From assembly GCF_015752045.1 (NCBI RefSeq), contig NZ_JADOUS010000008.1, forward strand, positions 139,303 through 203,302: a stretch of DNA of 64,000 nucleotides, given 5' to 3'. Of this stretch, positions 60,731-64,000 are shown one piece after another (positions within the stretch are counted from its first letter, which is position 1; each line of letters starts with the position of its first letter). Below the pieces are notes generated by a model. It saw nothing but the letters and a program-made list of their open reading frames with translations. It did no database searches and was not told the origin of the DNA. The DNA comes from Arthrobacter_D sp015752045 (GTDB lineage: Bacteria > Actinomycetota > Actinomycetes > Actinomycetales > Micrococcaceae). Position numbers and translations under genes: made by a program.

Positions 60731-60814
60731 AGGGCCAAAGGTCCGCGGGGCGGAGCGGGGGAGTTGCCTGCGGGTCTCCGTCCGGGGACCAAGGGCCCTG
60801 TCCCTCAGGGCCCT
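60731..60814. promoter_or_regulatory. GGGCCC-rich dyads resembling DosR/DevR boxes
   Basis: Between divergent genes lie GGGGACCAAGGGCCCT (60784-60799, plus) and GGACCTTTGGCCCT (60744-60731, minus), both similar to the GGGGACTTTTGGCCCT-type mycobacterial DosR box. A third AGGGCCCT is at 60807-60814, and GGGCCCT-GAT-AGGGCC at 60721-60736. Regulator binding is inferred from resemblance only. Confidence 0.5.
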
Positions 60815-60884
60815 AACCAAAACAATGGAATTGGACACGATTCCGCCGCCCGTCGTGCGGGCCCATCCGGAAGCCGAGGCGAGC

Positions 60885-61319
60885 ATGCTGAAGTTCACGA
60901 AGGACAAGCCATCCGCTCCCGATCAGCGCGAGGGCCTGAAGCGGACGGGCCTTACCCGGAAGATCGTGGGCGGGTTCTTCCTGTTCACGGGAGGAGTGCA
61001 TCTTGGGATCGTCATGGCCGATCCGCAGTTGTATGCGCCCTTCGCCCAGGAGTCGTTCATCCCGCTGGTCGAAAAGGCCTGGAGCGAGATCTTCATGGCT
61101 GCTCCGGCGCGGTGGGGTCTTGCGCTCTCCGTGGGCGAGGCCACCCTGGGAGTGCTGCTCCTGCGTGGCGGTCAGTGGGCCAAGGTCGGCTGGGCGGGCG
61201 TCATCGCCTTCCACCTGGGGCTCATGCTGTTCGGCTGGGGCTTCTGGCTGTGGAGCGTCCCGGCGCTCGCCTTCCTGATCTGGGCAGCCCGGGCGGACTG
61301 GCAGTCCGTGGGCGCCTGA
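60885..61319 (+). CDS. Small four-helix membrane protein (DoxX-like size)
   Basis: A 144-residue protein with a charged N-terminus and about four transmembrane helices (KIVGGFFLFTGGVHLGIVM, WGLALSVGEATLGVLLL, WAGVIAFHLGLMLFGWGF, VPALAFLIWAARA). No family is firmly recognised, though length and GGVHL/GEATLG segments recall the DoxX-like protein at 36242. ATG 60885 was chosen; ATG 60825 lacks a ribosome site. DosR-like boxes lie 70-150 bp upstream. Confidence 0.75.
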   Translation: MLKFTKDKPSAPDQREGLKRTGLTRKIVGGFFLFTGGVHLGIVMADPQLYAPFAQESFIPLVEKAWSEIFMAAPARWGLALSVGEATLGVLLLRGGQWAKVGWAGVIAFHLGLMLFGWGFWLWSVPALAFLIWAARADWQSVGA

Positions 61320-61401
61320 CGGGCTAGCCGTCCGTCCTGAGGCGTGGCGAACTCAGGTGGAGGCCGCCGTGGTCGTTCGCGTGTGACGTCAGCGTTTGAG
61401 A

Positions 61402-61626
61402 TCAGGCGTCGTGACTCCCCGACGAGGAGCCTGGCGTTGACCGGGACGCTGACTGGGCGATCGCACCGACGACGAGACCGACACCCGCACCGATGGCGGT
61501 GCCGATCGCGATGCCGGGTCCGCCGGCGATCGCCACCCCGATGGCGCATCCGGCCCCTGCGCCGAGGGCGATCCCGATGCCGGGGTACGACTCCTTCAAA
61601 GTTTCTTCCGGGCTGCGCTGTTCCAT
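61402..61626 (-). CDS. Glycine-zipper small protein
   Basis: A 74-residue protein whose centre (residues 16-58) is built from GxxxG steps: IALGAGAGCAIGVAIAGGPG, then IAIGTAIGAGVGLVVGAI. Such glycine zippers form close-packed membrane helices and can oligomerise. The N-terminus is acidic and a Ser/Gly tail follows. It has no signal peptide. Some similar proteins are membrane-stress or pore-type peptides; the role here is unknown. Confidence 0.7.
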   Translation of the reverse strand: MEQRSPEETLKESYPGIGIALGAGAGCAIGVAIAGGPGIAIGTAIGAGVGLVVGAIAQSASRSTPGSSSGSHDA

Positions 61627-61820
61627 CGCTCGATTCTGGTGGGGTCTATCCCGGGCGGCGAGGGCCGTGCGTACCGTTGTCCCGACGTTGCCAATGCGTG
61701 GGAGCGGGACTCGAGGAGCGATTCGGGTGCCAAGCGGAATCCTGCCTTTCTCCTAGTGCTTTCCTTCGTTTCATGACACCCAAGCCCTTCTAGGCTGGGG
61801 CGCTAGACGTAGGGGGGAAC

Positions 61821-62720
61821 GTGGAAGCAGGACAGGGCGCAGCCGAACAGGCGCGGCGGATGGGGGAGCGGGTCTCCCGACTGGAGACGGAACTCGAGCA
61901 GGCGCGCAAGGCTCAGCAGGCATGGCTTGCCGGGGCCGAGGGTGAGGCACGGGTGGGTGAGCAACTGCGCCGGCTGGAACCTCACGGCTGGCGAGTCCTC
62001 CACGATGTCCATTGGCCGGGCCGGCAGAGGGCGAACATCGATCACCTCGCGATCGGCCCCGGCGGGATCCTAATGATCGATGCCAAGAACTGGTCGGGTG
62101 ATGTGCGCCTGCGCGATGGAGAGCTGAGCCAAAACGGCTACGCGCGTAAGAAGGAAACGGCGTCCCTGCTCGAGCAATGCAGCGCCGTCGCCGTTCTGCT
62201 CGAGCCGCAGCATCGGACGATGGTGCAGGCGTGGATCTGCTTGGTGGGACAGCCCGACCTCGAGGGTTCGACGAGCACGGGCGGGAGGGTCGTGGGCATT
62301 GATCAGCTGGTGGATGCGGTCCTCGCGCTGCCGCCTGTTCTCGAGGAACCGTTCGTCAACGCGATCCACGACTACCTCGAGGAACTGCTGGCCGGATCGT
62401 TGAGCCCGGCCGTGGCGACCACTGCCCTGCTCGACCGGTCGAACGCGTCGTCCGCCGCGCTCTCAGCCCGGCGGGTTGCGGCTGCGAGGCCGACACCTGT
62501 CCACCGAATTCAAGCGGACCCACGGGTGCGTTCCACACGGCCTGTCAGCCGGCGACGTCAAAGGAATCAGAAGGGCTGCCTCGATGCACTGTGGTGCCTC
62601 GTAACGCTGGCCCTGGTGCTCCTGGTATGTGGGGGAGCGTTGCAACACATCGCTGGTTCGCTCCCCGCGCCGCCGTCACCGCCAGTGCCAGGCATTGAGC
62701 AGCCCGCCTCCGGCAAGTAG
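61821..62720 (+). CDS. NERD nuclease-related-domain protein with C-terminal transmembrane helix
   Basis: A 299-residue protein. A coiled coil (RVSRLETELEQARKAQQAWL) leads into the NERD core: GEARVGEQLRRLEPHGWRVLHDV, RQRANIDHLAIGPGGILMIDAKNWSG. This has the Glu, Asp and Asp/Ala/Lys pattern of a PD-(D/E)XK nuclease. A basic linker and one C-terminal helix (ALWCLVTLALVLLVCG) follow. GTG start at 61821 after a G-rich ribosome site. The cellular role of NERD proteins is not settled; DNA processing or defence is suspected. Confidence 0.85.
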   Translation: MEAGQGAAEQARRMGERVSRLETELEQARKAQQAWLAGAEGEARVGEQLRRLEPHGWRVLHDVHWPGRQRANIDHLAIGPGGILMIDAKNWSGDVRLRDGELSQNGYARKKETASLLEQCSAVAVLLEPQHRTMVQAWICLVGQPDLEGSTSTGGRVVGIDQLVDAVLALPPVLEEPFVNAIHDYLEELLAGSLSPAVATTALLDRSNASSAALSARRVAAARPTPVHRIQADPRVRSTRPVSRRRQRNQKGCLDALWCLVTLALVLLVCGGALQHIAGSLPAPPSPPVPGIEQPASGK

Positions 62721-62757
62721 CTGATCGTAGCCGCGTCCGCACGCGATCGCTGCTGCT

Positions 62758-63318
62758 TCACGTTGGCGTGTCGGCGGCCAGGAGCTTGTCGAAGCTGGTG
62801 ATGCCGTACTCCGGCGGGGTAGTAGTGATGACAATGCGCGTCGTGACGACGACGTCGGGCACCGTCGAGACGATCCGCTGGTCCTTCTTGATACACTGCG
62901 GAGGCTCAGGTGGCTTCTCGCGAAGCGCTGTGAGCTCGAGCCCCGACACTCCATTGACCAGCAGGGGAATGCACTGGCCGTGCGTGACGAGGTCCTCGAC
63001 CTTGGCCAGGGACAATTGGTCCTGCGGATTGCCGGTCAGCTCGAGGACGGTCGTGTTGATGGTCACGGCAAGTCCGCTCAGAAACTTCTGCTGCCTCGAC
63101 CGTTCGCCGCTGATCGCCAGGGCCGTGAAGAGGACGGCGGTCATGACGGCGAACAGCGACAGCACATTGAAGCTCCTTAGGGGCGCGATGAGGATCATGA
63201 GAATCGGGCCCAGTACGTAGCCGATCACGATGAAGCCGACGAACATGCTCGGCACCTGCTTGGCGGGCCTGCCGTCCCATTCTTTCGACGTGAAGGCGAT
63301 GATGTCCTTCTGGGTCAC
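62758..63318 (-). CDS. Two-helix membrane protein with soluble C-terminal domain
   Basis: A 186-residue protein of unknown family. Two adjacent helices (residues 26-46 and 51-70) are followed by a soluble domain of about 110 residues containing TVLELTGNPQDQLSLAKVEDLV, a CIPLL...QCIKKDQ cysteine pair and Val/Thr-rich strands (VVVTTRIVITTTPPEYG). GTG 63318 is the start. It follows the coiled-coil gene by 17 bp on the same strand, so the two form a pair. Confidence 0.7.
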   Translation of the reverse strand: MTQKDIIAFTSKEWDGRPAKQVPSMFVGFIVIGYVLGPILMILIAPLRSFNVLSLFAVMTAVLFTALAISGERSRQQKFLSGLAVTINTTVLELTGNPQDQLSLAKVEDLVTHGQCIPLLVNGVSGLELTALREKPPEPPQCIKKDQRIVSTVPDVVVTTRIVITTTPPEYGITSFDKLLAADTPT

Positions 63319-63335
63319 TTTCGTTGGTGCCGTGG

Positions 63336-63870
63336 TCAGTTCGCCTTCACTTCCAGCAGGGCCTCGGCCAGGATGATCGCCTCATGCGTGGCATTGAGGT
63401 CTTCCCTCACTCCGGGATCGATATCAGCCGCGACAGGCTGTTCCAGCGTGCCGGAGACATCAGTCATCGCCTTGCGGAGGTTCTCCCGCTCGCGGGACAG
63501 CATTCGGGACGTCTCCAGTTTGAGCTTGCTCCGCGCGAGGTCGTTGAGCGATTCCTCGATCTCGTCGCTGCGCCGGCGGACGACGGCGACTCTCTCACCA
63601 AGCCGCTCGGTCCTCGTGCGGAACATCGGCTCCATCGTCGACGCGACACCGCGCAGTTCCGTCAGGGTGCGCTGCGTCTCCGAGTTCGTTGCGTGCTTCG
63701 CCAGCAGAGCGTCAGTGCGTGTCCGGCGCTGCGTCCAGAGCGTGAGGCCGTCGCTGTTCTGCGCGAGAACTGCCTCCAAGATGCCGAGTGACAGCTGGAG
63801 CGACTCCTGCCGGGCGCCGAGTGGCGGAGGCGGTGTCGAGTCGCTCGATGAATTCCGCGTAGTTGTCCAT
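63336..63870 (-). pseudogene. Coiled-coil protein, frameshifted near 63822
   Basis: Two frames together give one helical protein of about 178 residues. From ATG 63870, with AAGGA upstream, it reads MDNYAEFIERLDTASA. The continuation LGARQESLQLSLGILEAVLAQNSDGL... in the next frame runs to the stop at 63336. One extra base near 63822 (GCCACTC where GCCCTC would read through) explains the break. The C-terminal two thirds is charged coiled coil (RTERLGERVAVVRRRSDEIEESL). No family recognised. If the break is real, the downstream part may start from a rare TTG near 63785. Confidence 0.65.
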
Positions 63871-63908
63871 GCAGGTCCTTATGCCGGTGGATCGGGACGA
63901 TTGGAGGC

Positions 63909-64000
63909 TCATCGTAATTGAGGGTGTAGTCGAGGTCTGAAGCCGCCTGATTCGAGCAGGCTGCGCGCGATGTAGTTGGTGAGGTTCCGGAATCCGAGGG
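63909..64000 (-). mobile_element. C-terminal end of an ISL3-type transposase (edge of window)
   Basis: The minus strand reads LGFRNLTNYIARSLLESGG, FRPRLHPQLR, stop at 63909. GFRN-x-TNYxxR is the well-conserved C-terminal end of ISL3-family DDE transposases. The gene runs off the right edge. No terminal inverted repeat could be defined in the 38 bp between it and the coiled-coil gene start. Confidence 0.75.

Overview
The window is very GC-rich and gene-dense. It looks like chromosome from a high-GC Gram-positive actinobacterium, probably an Arthrobacter-like member of the Micrococcaceae. This is inferred from the codon use, a DUF222-HNH endonuclease, SHOCT/DUF6325 stress-type proteins, a SAM-IV-type riboswitch and several genes that appear to be leaderless. 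No rRNA, tRNA, CRISPR array, phage module or replication origin was seen. The only mobile DNA is the tail of an ISL3-type transposase at the right edge.

Layout, left to right. 1-5.8 kb: the 5' end of an MFS transporter gene, a small membrane protein, a cluster of SHOCT/DUF6325 small proteins and a YdeP-like molybdopterin oxidoreductase. 6-8.7 kb: an autoregulated MarR-DHA2 efflux pair. 8.7-20 kb: mostly single genes (VIT1-like transporter, glutamine amidotransferase, FAD/NAD oxidoreductase, formamidase, several SDRs), a frameshifted acetyltransferase, a SAM riboswitch in front of a flavin monooxygenase, and the HNH protein. 20-23 kb: a UPF0303 protein, a matrixin-like protease and a small Cys-rich protein.

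23-35 kb holds two adjacent catabolic loci. The first is a LacI-controlled operon (asparaginase, imidase/deacetylase-type hydrolase, MFS transporter, two SDRs) with two near-perfect palindromic operators. The second is a 5-oxoprolinase operon (PxpA, biotin carrier, biotin carboxylase, PxpB, PxpC) divergent from a PucR-type regulator.

35-41 kb: a glycogen-binding-module protein whose start is odd, a DoxX-like protein, two coupled Tat-exported phosphatases and a Rieske/DUF2231 membrane protein. 41-49 kb: a divergent locus. A class III CoA transferase, an HMG-CoA lyase-like enzyme and a GntR regulator lie on one strand. Hydantoinase/oxoprolinase A and B and an isochorismatase-type amidohydrolase lie on the other. 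Two TTGTATACAA-type sites sit between them. 49-56.7 kb: an alpha/beta hydrolase, a NIPSNAP protein, a nitrilase-type amidase divergent from a small membrane protein, an NCS1 permease and a zinc dehydrogenase, then a TetR regulator and a methyltransferase. 57-64 kb: a LuxR-type regulator, a SemiSWEET-like protein, a membrane-anchored hydrolase, small membrane proteins, a NERD-domain protein, and a membrane/coiled-coil pair next to the transposase fragment.

The common thread is scavenging of carbon and nitrogen from amides, lactams, cyclic imides and hydantoins. The window has at least six different amide/lactam hydrolase types, with dedicated transporters and one-component regulators. Substrates are inferred from family and context only.
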